A stretch of DNA of 56,444 nt from an uncultured Clostridia bacterium (GCA_944391015.1 CALXRZ010000004.1:1-56444), one strand, 5' to 3'; shown: positions 7,978 to 17,538, numbered from the stretch's first letter. The notes: generated from the sequence alone by a model not told the origin. Made by a program: numbers and translations.

Positions 7978-9015
7978 CTACATTTTCTTTTTCAGATCTT
8001 TTGCATAATATATCATATCAGTACTAATTAGATTTCCATCTTTAATTTCTTCATCATAATTATCTATAAAGTAATTCTTTAATGTCTTTTCATATTTATC
8101 AAAACCTTGTTTTACATAGAATGGAATATTATTTTCTGTCGTTCCAACTATCATCTTATCATATTTTTGCTTATAATTACCACATAAGTGCCTTAATAAT
8201 CTTTTTGCATATCCTTTATTTCTATATTCTTTTTTCGTTACTAAATTTTTTAATTCTAATGTTTTATTATCAATGTGCAAAATTACTGCCAAAGAAATAA
8301 TCTCATCATTTAATTGTAATCCATACACATCAGAATCGTTCAAATACTTCATAATACTAGCTTTTGATGGATCTGCCTCTAATAACATATCCATATAAGC
8401 TTCTTTGTTTTCTATCTTTTTTACCTGAGGTTTTTCTTCTTTAACAGTCTTCAAATCCATTGGTATATCTGGCTTTGCTTGATTGCGGTTATAATATCTA
8501 ATCTCCTCTGAAAATATGCATCCACAATATTTTTGCATATATAGCCCTATTTCTCTTGCTTTTGCTTGTCCCTCTCTAAATCCTACTCTAAAGTCTCTGT
8601 ATAAAAACTTTAAGCCGTATTTTTCGGCAATTTCTTCACATACTTTTTTCAACTCTTCGTGTTTTTGGTATGGACTTACTAAAAGAGTGGTGGTAAAGCA
8701 ATCATATCCATTTTCTTTAGCATATTTTGCAGTTTGCTCTATACGTACTCTATAGCAATAATTTACGCATCTATTTTTTAAATCTCCTATTACATTTTTG
8801 CAAAATTCGTCCAAACCATAGTCTTCTTCAAATATAGCATTTACTCCTATAGATGCTGTATATTCTTTTAAGCAATCACGTCTTGCTTTGTATTCCATAT
8901 ATGGATGTATGTTTGGATTATACCAATATACTGTTGGTTCTATTTCTTCTTTTCGTAATGAGTCTATGCAGTAAACACTGCAAGGTGCACAACAAGTATG
9001 CATTAGTAATTTCAT
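7978..9015 (-). CDS. queH: QueH-type epoxyqueuosine reductase fused to a GNAT acetyltransferase
   Basis: The N-terminal half (about 1-178) is a QueH/DUF208 domain, the non-B12 enzyme reducing epoxyqueuosine to queuosine in tRNA. It carries the family Cys motifs: CCAPC at 8-12, C83 and C87 in NRCVNYCYR, and C164/C166 in KYCGC, ligands for a metal site and a [4Fe-4S] cluster. A charged linker (about 186-203) leads to a GNAT-fold domain (about 205-345) with the acetyl-CoA motif YRNKGYAKRLL at 264-274 and NIPFYVKQGF. Stand-alone QueH proteins are around 200 aa, so the 345-aa length reflects the fusion. The ATG overlaps the TGA of the preceding membrane protein by four bases (ATGA), so it is the last gene of that operon. 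The acetyltransferase substrate is unknown. Confidence 0.85.
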   Translation of the reverse strand: MKLLMHTCCAPCSVYCIDSLRKEEIEPTVYWYNPNIHPYMEYKARRDCLKEYTASIGVNAIFEEDYGLDEFCKNVIGDLKNRCVNYCYRVRIEQTAKYAKENGYDCFTTTLLVSPYQKHEELKKVCEEIAEKYGLKFLYRDFRVGFREGQAKAREIGLYMQKYCGCIFSEEIRYYNRNQAKPDIPMDLKTVKEEKPQVKKIENKEAYMDMLLEADPSKASIMKYLNDSDVYGLQLNDEIISLAVILHIDNKTLELKNLVTKKEYRNKGYAKRLLRHLCGNYKQKYDKMIVGTTENNIPFYVKQGFDKYEKTLKNYFIDNYDEEIKDGNLISTDMIYYAKDLKKKM

Positions 9016-10475
9016 TTTACTTCATTTCCTTTCTGATTTTGTATTTTTCTTGGTATATCTAATTTTTTCTTGTCTATGCTTAATAACACAGTTATTGCTA
9101 CCATTAAAACAAAGTATGGTATTCCTAATTCTTCGTCTTCACTAAATAGTGCAAAATTCATAATGTTTGCTATAGTACACGCATACGATAAGTTTAAAAC
9201 TATTTTTATTTGTTTTCCAGTTAACCAAAATACTGTTGGGAATAACCACATTACATACCAAGCATTGAAATTGGTAATTACTACAAATGTAAATATAAAC
9301 AATATTACATTATATTTTCTTATTGTTTGCAAGAAATTGATTTTCTTTTGCAATAGTAATTTTATAACCACATATGCATAGAAAATGGCAAATGCAACAA
9401 ATGCTATAGTCTGTATTATTTTTACAATGGTCATATTATGGTCTCGTAGGAAATAGTATAATATAAAGAATATTGAGCGGTTGTATTTGGCTTGCTGACC
9501 AAGTACTGTTAATATTACTTGAAAATCTTTTAAATAAATTATATAGAATAGTGCAATTATTGCAATGTATTCTATTCCACAGAATAGGCAATATTTTAGC
9601 CTTGTTTTTACGTCTTTCTTTCTAGCATAATATATAATTATAAATGGAAGTAGTAAAATTGCTAGATATTTAATTGCAGTTGCCATTGCTAAAAATGCCA
9701 CTGCCATTCCTAAGTTTTTCTTTTTTATTAAAAAATATATTGCAAGTAGTATAAACAATATTAAGTATATATCATTATGTGCATTTGCTATACCTTCAAA
9801 TAATATAAATGGGTTCAACCCATATAGTGTGACCAAGGATTTTCTTCTAGTTATTTTATATATTAGTATGCAACTTAATATGTGGACTATTGCATTTGCT
9901 AGTTTATATATTAATAGTGCAACATCTATGTTTCCAAAAGATAATGCAGATAATCCTGTACAAATACTCGTCCACAGTGGTCCATATATTGCTGGTTCAG
10001 TTCTCCAACAATTAGCTACTTTGCGATGCATCTCATCTAAGAAACCTGTTCTTGCAGTGATTTCTCCTGTGGGTACATAGTATGGATTCTCTCCATAATG
10101 TGCTAAAGTCCACCCATTTGCAATATATGAATATACATCAGAACTCATATATGGAATGACAAACACAAATAGTAATGTTATTATTGCAATTATTATAATT
10201 TGAGTTTTTATATTCTTGAATATATTTTCACTTTTCTTAATTATTTTAAAATATAGTAAAAAAAGAATTGAAAATAATCCAAAGTACATAAGTGCATTTC
10301 CTAATTTTTCAAATGCACTAGTTGGTATCTTAAAAAAATATGTAAACATATATATAAAATTATACACTGTATTATTTTTTATCATATATATAACTGATGG
10401 TGTCACAAATATTATTGCTGTAAGTATATACAATATTACTGGTAGTTTGCTTTTTAAGTTTTTTTCGCTTTGCAT
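9012..10475 (-). CDS. Multi-span GT-C glycosyltransferase, GT87/MptB-like
   Basis: Integral membrane protein of 487 aa with about 11-13 hydrophobic spans. After the second or third span an outside loop has SDVYSYIANGWTLAHYGENPY, then WRTEPAIYGPLW and later GIANAHNDIYL. The acidic residue in the first loop and the YGPLW and HND motifs are typical of polyprenyl-phosphate-dependent mannosyltransferase-like GT-C enzymes (GT87/MptB). It probably moves a sugar from a lipid carrier to a wall glycopolymer or lipid on the outer face of the membrane; donor and acceptor are not known. It is third of three consecutive large membrane proteins (13903 down to 9012) and overlaps queH by four bases. Confidence 0.75.
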   Translation of the reverse strand: MQSEKNLKSKLPVILYILTAIIFVTPSVIYMIKNNTVYNFIYMFTYFFKIPTSAFEKLGNALMYFGLFSILFLLYFKIIKKSENIFKNIKTQIIIIAIITLLFVFVIPYMSSDVYSYIANGWTLAHYGENPYYVPTGEITARTGFLDEMHRKVANCWRTEPAIYGPLWTSICTGLSALSFGNIDVALLIYKLANAIVHILSCILIYKITRRKSLVTLYGLNPFILFEGIANAHNDIYLILFILLAIYFLIKKKNLGMAVAFLAMATAIKYLAILLLPFIIIYYARKKDVKTRLKYCLFCGIEYIAIIALFYIIYLKDFQVILTVLGQQAKYNRSIFFILYYFLRDHNMTIVKIIQTIAFVAFAIFYAYVVIKLLLQKKINFLQTIRKYNVILFIFTFVVITNFNAWYVMWLFPTVFWLTGKQIKIVLNLSYACTIANIMNFALFSEDEELGIPYFVLMVAITVLLSIDKKKLDIPRKIQNQKGNEVK

Positions 10476-10524
10476 TTTTTATTTTCCTTTCTTAAACATA
10501 CTTTTGAAATATTGAGAAATTATA

Positions 10525-12081
10525 TTATAAATGCTCTGCAAGTAATGCAGTAAGTGTATAAAGTTGCACTATTATGCTACTTATACAAATAAGCTTCGTT
10601 ATATCTAATGTTGTATATTTTGAGTTTACTTTTATTCCATTTATTAAAATTAAAACTAATGGCAAAATAGGTAAAAAGTACCTTCCTTGTACTCCATCTA
10701 TATAATTTAAATTATTCTCAGACCATTGTATAAATAAGCTTGTAAATATCAATATTGTTATAACTAAAATGATAAATAATATTATTATTTTTTGATATTT
10801 ATTTAGTTTATCTTTTAAATCATGTTCGGAAATAGCAGTTATTATTGATATTCCACATATTATATATGGTATAAAATCCATTCTAATAGTCTCTGCCCAC
10901 TCTAGTTGACCTCCAAATAGAGATAAGAAGTATTGATTTCCCTTAACACCTATTGTATAAAATAATTTTTGTAAATACATAATTGGATTACTAAGTATTG
11001 ACATTACTTTTATCACTGTTCCATTTTGTTCTGTTCCTGCATAAGTATTTGTATTGGTACTTAGCAGTGCCATACTTCCAAACCCTAGCCATATTAAATT
11101 GCATATTACTCCTATTCCTATAATTATTGTTAAGTAAAATATTTTATTTTTTTTACTTTTAAATTTTTCCTTTGGTATTATTATTGCTAAAAAAATTAAT
11201 GGCATATAGACTATTTTACAGAGTGAGACTATTGCCCCCAATGTAGTCAAAATTAGCATTTCTTTTGCTCCGCATTTTTTATTTTTATCAAATGCTATGT
11301 ACATAGTGTATGAAATAAATAATGCACAAATTGCTATAGTTATTCCATCAGGTGAAATAGTAGAAAATCCTTCAATTACTATTGGTATTATTGACAAAAT
11401 TAATAGTATGTTTTTTCCAAATGGTATCAATTTAATTGCAAAATACATTAGCATAGTACAAGTTACTATGTTAGCAATTCTCGATATATATGCACTTAAA
11501 AGCGGATTTTGAGTTATAACCTTACCTATAAGTATTCCGAGGACTTCAGGAATGTACTGTACAAAGCAATAAGCTGCTGCGTTTTGGTTTGGTATTTGTA
11601 TATAATTATCATAATTTATTTTTTCTTGTAATAATGGAATATTGTCAACATATTTATATATGCCATGTTGTCTCTCTTTTACAATATTTTGTACATTTTC
11701 TGGTACTATTGCTACAGATTGCTTCTTTTCATTATCTATTTTCGATATAAATCTTCCTTCAGAAACTTCAAAAGCTTTTATCCAATGCATATACTCATCA
11801 TGCCCTCTACCAACTGGCATAGCAACTGTTATTATAATACAAAACGGTATTATAATACACAAAAGTGCCTTTTCTGGTTTAATATTATTACTCTTAAAAA
11901 TCTTTACAATTGTTATTATCCCTATTATTGTGAGTATTAGTAATCCAACCATTACACCAATAAATAAATTTTCAGATATAACATAATCAGTTCTACTTAA
12001 TGTATAGATTGAAACAAAAAAAACTATTATTAGTATAATTATTGACATTACAATATTCTTTTGAACTTTTATCTTTCTCAT
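10525..12081 (-). CDS. DUF2142-like multi-span membrane protein (GT-C fold)
   Basis: Integral membrane protein of 518 aa with about 12 hydrophobic spans. After two or three spans an outside segment reads PVGRGHDEYMHWIKAFEVSEGRF, the position and pattern of the acidic motif in DUF2142 proteins (usually PPDExxH). These are thought to be GT-C glycosyltransferases acting in cell-wall glycan or teichoic acid modification, but most are uncharacterised. A later loop has GVQGRYFLPILPL, a motif also seen in DUF2142. Its start is 13 bases after the preceding gene stop, with GAGGG as ribosome binding site, so it is co-transcribed with the genes on both sides. Confidence 0.72.
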   Translation of the reverse strand: MRKIKVQKNIVMSIIILIIVFFVSIYTLSRTDYVISENLFIGVMVGLLILTIIGIITIVKIFKSNNIKPEKALLCIIIPFCIIITVAMPVGRGHDEYMHWIKAFEVSEGRFISKIDNEKKQSVAIVPENVQNIVKERQHGIYKYVDNIPLLQEKINYDNYIQIPNQNAAAYCFVQYIPEVLGILIGKVITQNPLLSAYISRIANIVTCTMLMYFAIKLIPFGKNILLILSIIPIVIEGFSTISPDGITIAICALFISYTMYIAFDKNKKCGAKEMLILTTLGAIVSLCKIVYMPLIFLAIIIPKEKFKSKKNKIFYLTIIIGIGVICNLIWLGFGSMALLSTNTNTYAGTEQNGTVIKVMSILSNPIMYLQKLFYTIGVKGNQYFLSLFGGQLEWAETIRMDFIPYIICGISIITAISEHDLKDKLNKYQKIIILFIILVITILIFTSLFIQWSENNLNYIDGVQGRYFLPILPLVLILINGIKVNSKYTTLDITKLICISSIIVQLYTLTALLAEHL

Positions 12082-12094
12082 ATACTATCCCTCT

Positions 12095-13903
12095 TCAATT
12101 TTCTACAAATTCATATATAACACAATTAGGACTTTCAAATAGAATTTTGCTGTTTTGCAAATCTAATATTTTAGAATAATATTGTAAATAAACATCTTTT
12201 AAGAATACTACTAAATATTCGTACTGTCCCTCATTCCATTTTTGTATGTGTTCTTCTATATTAGGTTTGTCTATTCCTCCTCTATTTTCATACGTAAAGA
12301 ACATTTTAAAAATAAAGTTATCTACATAGTCACCTAGGTATAGTAAATTTTGCTCTTTTATTAAACTATTATCATAAATATATTCTAATGCATTCATTCG
12401 ATCATCTGTAAACATATTTTGAACGTATTCCATAATTCCTTTATTTGTATTGTATATATCAAACATTTTTCCAATATTTTCTTTTTCCTTTTGAAAATCA
12501 TAAGCTTCTACATTTACAAATATTAAATTTCCTATTAATAAGATACTATAGACAACTACAATTATGCCAGAAATTGTCTTACCTATTTTTTTATTATCTG
12601 CTATCATACATAAACTTTTAAAGAATAATACTAATAATAGGATATTTAGTAAATAGTACAATTTCATAAAGTAATATGTAGATACATAACCTAATGCTAA
12701 TCCTAAATAAAATAAAAGCATGAATAAGCATATAACTAAAAATGTAATAATTTCAATATTCATTTTATTTTCTCTAGCTTTTTTTATAATATAATAAATG
12801 GCAAAAGGTATAAATATTAACATGTTTGACCAATAGTTTATGTAAATATATCCGTCAATCCATAATTGTTGTTGGTTTTCTAATACAATGTTTTCCAGTA
12901 TACGTGGCAAGACAAAGAAACTTACTCCAATTATTCCTGGAATAATTAATGTTAGTAAGATTTTTAGTATAAATTTTTTGCCAAAGATTTTTTCTCTATT
13001 TTCTCTTGCTTTGTAAATGAAATATATAAACTCGGCTAAATAAATAATAGGCGCAAATAAGTTATATGTAAGCATTATACCTGTATTAAGTAAAAATAGT
13101 AAAACATAAGCCGTTCTTTTTGCTTGTGGTTCTATTGCCTTTATTACATAAATTATTGTAATGAATTCTAATATTCCTAATGTAAAGTAGTGGAATCCTG
13201 TAATTACTGAGTTTAACGGATATCCTATCATAAAAATAATTGAAATGATAAATGCTAAAATGTATTTTCCTATTGAACTAACTTTTTTAGAAGATGTTAG
13301 TGTCAAATAAAATACATATCCTATTATTAGATAATATAAAATATCCATAAACATATAAACTTTATACAAGTTAAACTCGCCAATAAATCCTACTAATGCT
13401 TTCATAAACATTCCCGAGTTAACATATCCTGCTATCATAAAGGTAGGATTGATTGCCTCCCAATTTGTCATACTATCTAGTAAGTAATCCCCCTTAGAGA
13501 ATGTAATTGCTGCTTGGCAGTGCATAACAGAATCGGTAGATGTATATCTAAAATTTTCTAAGAACCCAAACTCTTTGTATAGAATTGGTAAATTTATTAG
13601 GAGCATTATTAAGATAAAAATTAAATCTTGTTTTTTTATGGTATAATTTTGTATTTGTTTTTTCTTAAAAATAGTAGCCCCTATTAAAATAGCACAAATC
13701 AATATGTTAAGTATTCCTATTATAAAAAGTGATATTGGTATTTTTATTAAATTTAAAAAGTATGCTACTATTGTTTGATAACATAGAAATCCAATTATAG
13801 TTAAACATAAACTACTAATAAAATTTTGTTTATTTTCTGTTTTCTTAAATAACAATATTCCAATTATCAATAGTACTACTGATAGTAAATAAAAAATCCC
13901 CAT
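12095..13903 (-). CDS. Large multi-span membrane protein, probable GT-C glycosyltransferase
   Basis: Protein of 602 aa with roughly 13-14 hydrophobic spans and a soluble C-terminal region of about 110 residues. The first large outside loop contains FRYTSTDSVMHCQAAITFSK, placing an Asp and a His where GT-C enzymes bind metal and lipid-linked sugar. No catalytic motif is strong enough to name a family, so the call is by topology and context. It is the first of three consecutive large membrane proteins, all on the minus strand with gaps under 50 bases, followed by the QueH fusion. The set looks like part of a pathway assembling a surface glycan together with the TagO-like enzyme at 15198-16328. 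An alternative is a polymer flippase or ligase. Confidence 0.6.
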   Translation of the reverse strand: MGIFYLLSVVLLIIGILLFKKTENKQNFISSLCLTIIGFLCYQTIVAYFLNLIKIPISLFIIGILNILICAILIGATIFKKKQIQNYTIKKQDLIFILIMLLINLPILYKEFGFLENFRYTSTDSVMHCQAAITFSKGDYLLDSMTNWEAINPTFMIAGYVNSGMFMKALVGFIGEFNLYKVYMFMDILYYLIIGYVFYLTLTSSKKVSSIGKYILAFIISIIFMIGYPLNSVITGFHYFTLGILEFITIIYVIKAIEPQAKRTAYVLLFLLNTGIMLTYNLFAPIIYLAEFIYFIYKARENREKIFGKKFILKILLTLIIPGIIGVSFFVLPRILENIVLENQQQLWIDGYIYINYWSNMLIFIPFAIYYIIKKARENKMNIEIITFLVICLFMLLFYLGLALGYVSTYYFMKLYYLLNILLLVLFFKSLCMIADNKKIGKTISGIIVVVYSILLIGNLIFVNVEAYDFQKEKENIGKMFDIYNTNKGIMEYVQNMFTDDRMNALEYIYDNSLIKEQNLLYLGDYVDNFIFKMFFTYENRGGIDKPNIEEHIQKWNEGQYEYLVVFLKDVYLQYYSKILDLQNSKILFESPNCVIYEFVEN

Positions 13904-13987
13904 TTATTATTCCCCTTATATTTCTATATTTTTTCGCTAGTATTTCTTAATTATTTCTGTTTATTAGCTAATATTCGTATCTATTAT

Positions 13988-15028
13988 TTAGAAACTACAT
14001 TGTTCATATTCATCATTTCCATTATCTCCATCATATTTTATACCAATGTGTTTATATGCTGCAGGAAGTGCTATTCTTCCTCTTACAGTTCTAGATATAA
14101 AACCGATTTGTATTAAGTATGGCTCGTACACATCTTCTATGGTATCTACTTCTTCACCTAAAGTAGTTGCTATTGTTTCTATCCCCACTGGTCTTCCTCT
14201 GTATTTTACAATTAAAGTTTCTAATATTCTTCTATCTATTTCATCTAATCCTAAATCGTCTATTTCTAATTTATTTAGTGCAATTTTGGTTATTTTTAAA
14301 GTTATATTTCCATCCCCTAAGACTGCTGCATAATCTCTTACTCTTTTTAAAAGTCTATTTGCAATTCTTGGTGTTCCTCTTGACCTTCTTGCAATTTCTA
14401 TGGCTGAATCATTATCTATGTTTATTTCTAATATGTTTGCAGACCTTTTTATAATTGTTGTTAAGTCTTCTGTGTTGTATAATTCTAATCTATGCACAAT
14501 TCCAAATCTATCTCTAAGAGGTGTTGAGAGTGATCCTGCTTTTGTAGTTGCTCCTATTAGTGTGAATTTAGGTAAATCTAATCTAATAGACCTTGCACTT
14601 GGACCTTTGCCTATAATAATGTCCAATGTGTAATCTTCCAATGCTGGATACAATATTTCCTCTACACTTTTATTTAGTCTATGTATTTCGTCTATAAATA
14701 GCACATCAAATTCTGACAAATTTGTAAGTAATGCAGCCAAATCTCCAGGTTTGCTTATTGCTGGTCCAGAAGTTATTTTGATATTGGAATTCATTTCATT
14801 TGAAATAATACCTGCAAGTGTTGTTTTTCCTAGTCCTGGAGGTCCATATAAAAGCACGTGGTCAAGTGGCTCTCCCCTTTTTTTAGCTGCTTCTATATAT
14901 ACTTTCATATTTTCTTTTACTTTGTCTTGTCCAATATACTCAGCTAAAGTTTTAGGTCTTAAAGAATTTTCTAGTCTTTCTTCATTTATATCATTAAGTT
15001 CTGGGCTTATTATTCGTTCTTCGTCCAA
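13988..15028 (-). CDS. ruvB: Holliday junction branch migration ATPase RuvB
   Basis: Motor subunit (346 aa) that forms hexamers and, with RuvA, drives Holliday junction migration. It shows the RuvB signature [18 protein letters not shown] near 25-42, Walker [10 protein letters not shown] near 65, Walker [11 protein letters not shown], sensor 1 TLIGATT, the arginine-finger region TPLRDRFG, and the C-terminal winged-helix with [10 protein letters not shown]. Length matches the family. The start codon is TTG at 15028, supported by GGGAGGA 9 bases upstream; no ATG fits better. RuvA is not adjacent, which is unusual because ruvA and ruvB are often neighbours; ruvA must lie elsewhere. No LexA-like box is visible in front of it. 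Confidence 0.95.
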   Translation of the reverse strand: MDEERIISPELNDINEERLENSLRPKTLAEYIGQDKVKENMKVYIEAAKKRGEPLDHVLLYGPPGLGKTTLAGIISNEMNSNIKITSGPAISKPGDLAALLTNLSEFDVLFIDEIHRLNKSVEEILYPALEDYTLDIIIGKGPSARSIRLDLPKFTLIGATTKAGSLSTPLRDRFGIVHRLELYNTEDLTTIIKRSANILEINIDNDSAIEIARRSRGTPRIANRLLKRVRDYAAVLGDGNITLKITKIALNKLEIDDLGLDEIDRRILETLIVKYRGRPVGIETIATTLGEEVDTIEDVYEPYLIQIGFISRTVRGRIALPAAYKHIGIKYDGDNGNDEYEQCSF

Positions 15029-15177
15029 TTGTTTAATTCCTCCCTTTTGTTTGCTATAGTTTTATTATTTCTATTGTTTTTTAGTTGTATTGCTCTTTAT
15101 GCTAGAATCAAATGTTATGTCCTGCAATATTTCATCTACTGCCTCTTGTTGTATTAGCTTTATATTATGTGCATTTT

Positions 15178-15206
15178 ATAAAACAAGATTAACTCTTTTA
15201 GTCTTG
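15178..15206 (-). terminator. Probable intrinsic terminator overlapping the stop of the TagO-like gene
   Basis: Arms 15184-15192 and 15198-15206 pair (CAAGA..TCTTG core, TAA/TTA extension) around the stop codon, and the minus-strand RNA continues with UUUUAUA. It would end the rpiA-TagO transcript before ruvB. Confidence 0.5.
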
Positions 15207-16328
15207 CTTTCTTATGTGCTTTTCGTCTATATTATCATCTTTTTTTAAATCATCATCACTCATAAGTTTTGTTACATCTTTATAGCCTATTGCCACTATT
15301 GCAATAATTAAAATTGCAAATGATAAGGCTTTCCATATACCACTTTCAAGTAATATTACTGCAAACATACCTAAAATTGCAGTTATTCCATACATTATAA
15401 GCACTGCTTGCTTTTGTGTATATCCTTTTGCCATAAGTTTATGATGCAAATGCCCTTTATCTGGTTTAAATACTGCTTTAATAGACTTGCCTTTTATTAG
15501 TCTTCTAAATATTGCAAAAAGTGTGTCAAATATTGGCATTGCAAGTATTATGATTGGTGCTATTAGCACTAATGCTGTGTATGTTTTTGCCACGCCTAAT
15601 ATAGAAATTATGGATAAAGCAAACCCCATAAAGTTAGAACCTGTGTCTCCTATAAATGTTTTTGCTGGACTAAAATTAAATGGTAAAAAGCCAACTAGTG
15701 CACCAGCAAGTGCAGTAATTAGCACTATTGCAATTAGTGGAGAACCATTTAGTGCAAATACCATTAGTAAAGATAAGCAAGATATTAAAGTTACACCAGA
15801 TGACAAACCATCTAAGCCATCTATTAAGTTTATAGCATTTGTTATGCCTACAATCCAGCATATAGTTAGGACGTAAGAGAATATATCTCCCATTATTATT
15901 TTTCCCTCTATAAATGGAATTGATATGTTTTCTATTTTTATTCCACAAGCCACTACTATGATTGATGCTATAATTTGCGCAGTAAGTTTTACTAAACTGG
16001 GTACGCCTTTTACATCATCTATATAGCATACTACTCCCAAAACTAGGGCTCCTAAAAAGAAACCTAACATTTTTAAGAAATAGTTTTCTCCTCCAAATAA
16101 GTTTAATTTTCCTTCTATTGATGTTGTAATAAATAAATATATTATAGATACCACAAAACCCGCAATTACTGCAAGTCCACCTAATCTAGGCATTGGCTTT
16201 TTGTTTACACGTCTATCGTTTGGTATATCTATTGCTCCTACTTTTTTTGCCAGTCTCATTGTGTGTGGTGTAACTACAAAAGTAGTTATAAAAGCAAGTA
16301 GGAAAGCTATTGCTATATCTCCCCACAT
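15198..16328 (-). CDS. tagO: Undecaprenyl-phosphate GlcNAc-1-phosphate transferase, TagO/WecA family
   Basis: Membrane enzyme (376 aa, about 10-11 spans) that joins GlcNAc-1-phosphate from UDP-GlcNAc to undecaprenyl phosphate, the first lipid-linked step of teichoic acid and related wall glycopolymers. It has the MraY/WecA-family motifs: MPRLGG near the N-terminus, the catalytic Asp pair in YIDDVKGV, NLIDGLDGLSSG, FIGDTGSNFMGF, and the His-rich cytoplasmic loop DKGHLHHKL that distinguishes WecA/TagO from MraY. The ATG at 16328 has AGAAAGGA upstream. It starts 48 bases after rpiA and precedes ruvB and the glycosyltransferase-like trio, so it may feed lipid-linked sugars to those enzymes. Confidence 0.9.
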   Translation of the reverse strand: MWGDIAIAFLLAFITTFVVTPHTMRLAKKVGAIDIPNDRRVNKKPMPRLGGLAVIAGFVVSIIYLFITTSIEGKLNLFGGENYFLKMLGFFLGALVLGVVCYIDDVKGVPSLVKLTAQIIASIIVVACGIKIENISIPFIEGKIIMGDIFSYVLTICWIVGITNAINLIDGLDGLSSGVTLISCLSLLMVFALNGSPLIAIVLITALAGALVGFLPFNFSPAKTFIGDTGSNFMGFALSIISILGVAKTYTALVLIAPIIILAMPIFDTLFAIFRRLIKGKSIKAVFKPDKGHLHHKLMAKGYTQKQAVLIMYGITAILGMFAVILLESGIWKALSFAILIIAIVAIGYKDVTKLMSDDDLKKDDNIDEKHIRKQD

Positions 16329-16376
16329 ATTTTAGTTCCTTTCTGTTCTTTGATTTTATAATTTTATATATTGACT

Positions 16377-17069
16377 TTATTCTATAATTTCTACGTTATA
16401 TCCAATAAACAAGCCGTTTTCTATTACCCCTGGAATAGATTTAATATCTTTTTCTAGCTTTTCGGTAATAGCTTTAAATTTTACATCTAAAATTAAATTT
16501 CCATTTTCTGTTATTACTGGTCCTGCTTTGTTTATAGCTTGTCTTAGTACTATTTCTTCTGCTCCTAATTTTATTAGTTCTTGTTTTACATAGTTAATTG
16601 CTTCTGGATAAATTTCCACAGGCACTTTGTTTTTTTCACCTAATTCGTTTACTCTTTTGCTACTGTCTATTAAAATGTATGTAATAGGTGAGTTTGCAAT
16701 ATTTAGTTTTTCTTTAAACATTGCTCCACCTTTTCCTTTTATTAGCCAGTTATTACTATCTACTTCGTCTGCTCCATCAAATGACCAATCTGGCTGTTTT
16801 TCGCTTAAGCTTGCTGTTGGAATTTCTAAATAAGCACAAAGCATTTTTATTTCAAATGAAGTTGGAATTGCTATTATGTGCAAATTTTCTTTTTTTATTT
16901 TGTCTGCAATTGCTATTGTTGCTAAATATGAAGTGCTACCCGAGCCAAAGCCTATTACTTGATTATTTTTAACTTTTTCTGCTATTTTTTCAGCTACTTT
17001 CTTTTTTTCTTCTATATGCTCTATATTTTCTATGTTTATATTCTCTAATATTTTTTTGTCCCAGTTCAT
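16377..17069 (-). CDS. rpiA: Ribose-5-phosphate isomerase A
   Basis: Cytoplasmic isomerase (230 aa) interconverting ribose 5-phosphate and ribulose 5-phosphate in the non-oxidative pentose phosphate pathway. Motifs seen are GFGSGSTSYLA (phosphate-binding loop), IAIPTSFE, DGADEVD with the catalytic acidic residue, and LIKGKGGAMFKEKLN with the catalytic Lys. Length matches the family. It is the first gene of a probable rpiA-tagO unit and follows a long intergenic region that carries the nested palindromic element at 17251-17536. Confidence 0.94.
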   Translation of the reverse strand: MNWDKKILENINIENIEHIEEKKKVAEKIAEKVKNNQVIGFGSGSTSYLATIAIADKIKKENLHIIAIPTSFEIKMLCAYLEIPTASLSEKQPDWSFDGADEVDSNNWLIKGKGGAMFKEKLNIANSPITYILIDSSKRVNELGEKNKVPVEIYPEAINYVKQELIKLGAEEIVLRQAINKAGPVITENGNLILDVKFKAITEKLEKDIKSIPGVIENGLFIGYNVEIIE

Positions 17070-17250
17070 TTTTTGTTTTCTCCTTTCTTTGTGCTTAATT
17101 AGTGTATCAATACGTGCATAGGTTGATTTATCTGCACTTAATTAGCCTTTCTTAGTAGTCATTTATTTTGTGATAATTCTTTCAAACTTATGTAGAATTA
17201 TATCATTATATTTTTAGTTAGTAAACCTTATTTAGGAAGATTTTTTAAAG

Positions 17251-17536
17251 TTTATAGACCACTGAATTTTGGTTTTATAGTTTGATTTTATTATAGGTTA
17301 GAGTGGGCTTATAAAAAAGTATGAGAATATGGAATGGAGAGTGATTTGAGTATAGAAATTCTAAGAAAATTTTAGTAGGGAATCTCGAACCCTTTTGAGG
17401 GCGCTACTAAAATTTCTCATAGAATTTCTACGAAAATCAGCTGGACCGACATATTTGAAATACTTTTTTAGAAGTTTACTCTAACCTATAAAGTGACTAT
17501 ATTATTCTATAAAGCCCAAATTCAGTGGTCTATAAA
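17251..17536. repeat. Outer 30-bp inverted repeat after gpr, split by the small element
   Basis: Arms at 17251-17280 and 17507-17536 pair at 28 of 30 positions. The right arm begins 2 bases after the gpr stop codon, so in gpr mRNA this is a stem of the kind that ends transcripts, but its loop is about 226 bases and contains the palindromic element at 17296-17486. The tail after the distal arm is only weakly U-rich. Nothing else is visible in the 469-base gap between rpiA and gpr. Confidence 0.75.
17296..17486. mobile_element. Small non-autonomous palindromic element, copy A
   Basis: A 191-bp element begins GGTTAGAGTGGGCTTAT and ends with the imperfect complement AAGTTTACTCTAACC, giving terminal inverted repeats of about 27 bp. 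The next about 25 bases at one end (ATATGGAATGGAGAGT) and the inner end AGCTGGACCGACATATTTG are shared almost exactly with copy B at 42735-42924. The centre is a hairpin starting AGAAATTCTA. There is no open reading frame, so it could only move with a transposase supplied elsewhere. The flanks both show TATA, which could be a target duplication. Confidence 0.75.
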
Positions 17537-17538
17537 GT

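Noticed and set aside
15080..15180. Open minus-strand stretch of about 32 codons between tagO and ruvB
   Set aside because: It has no start codon and is preceded at once by a stop; too short to call a gene remnant.
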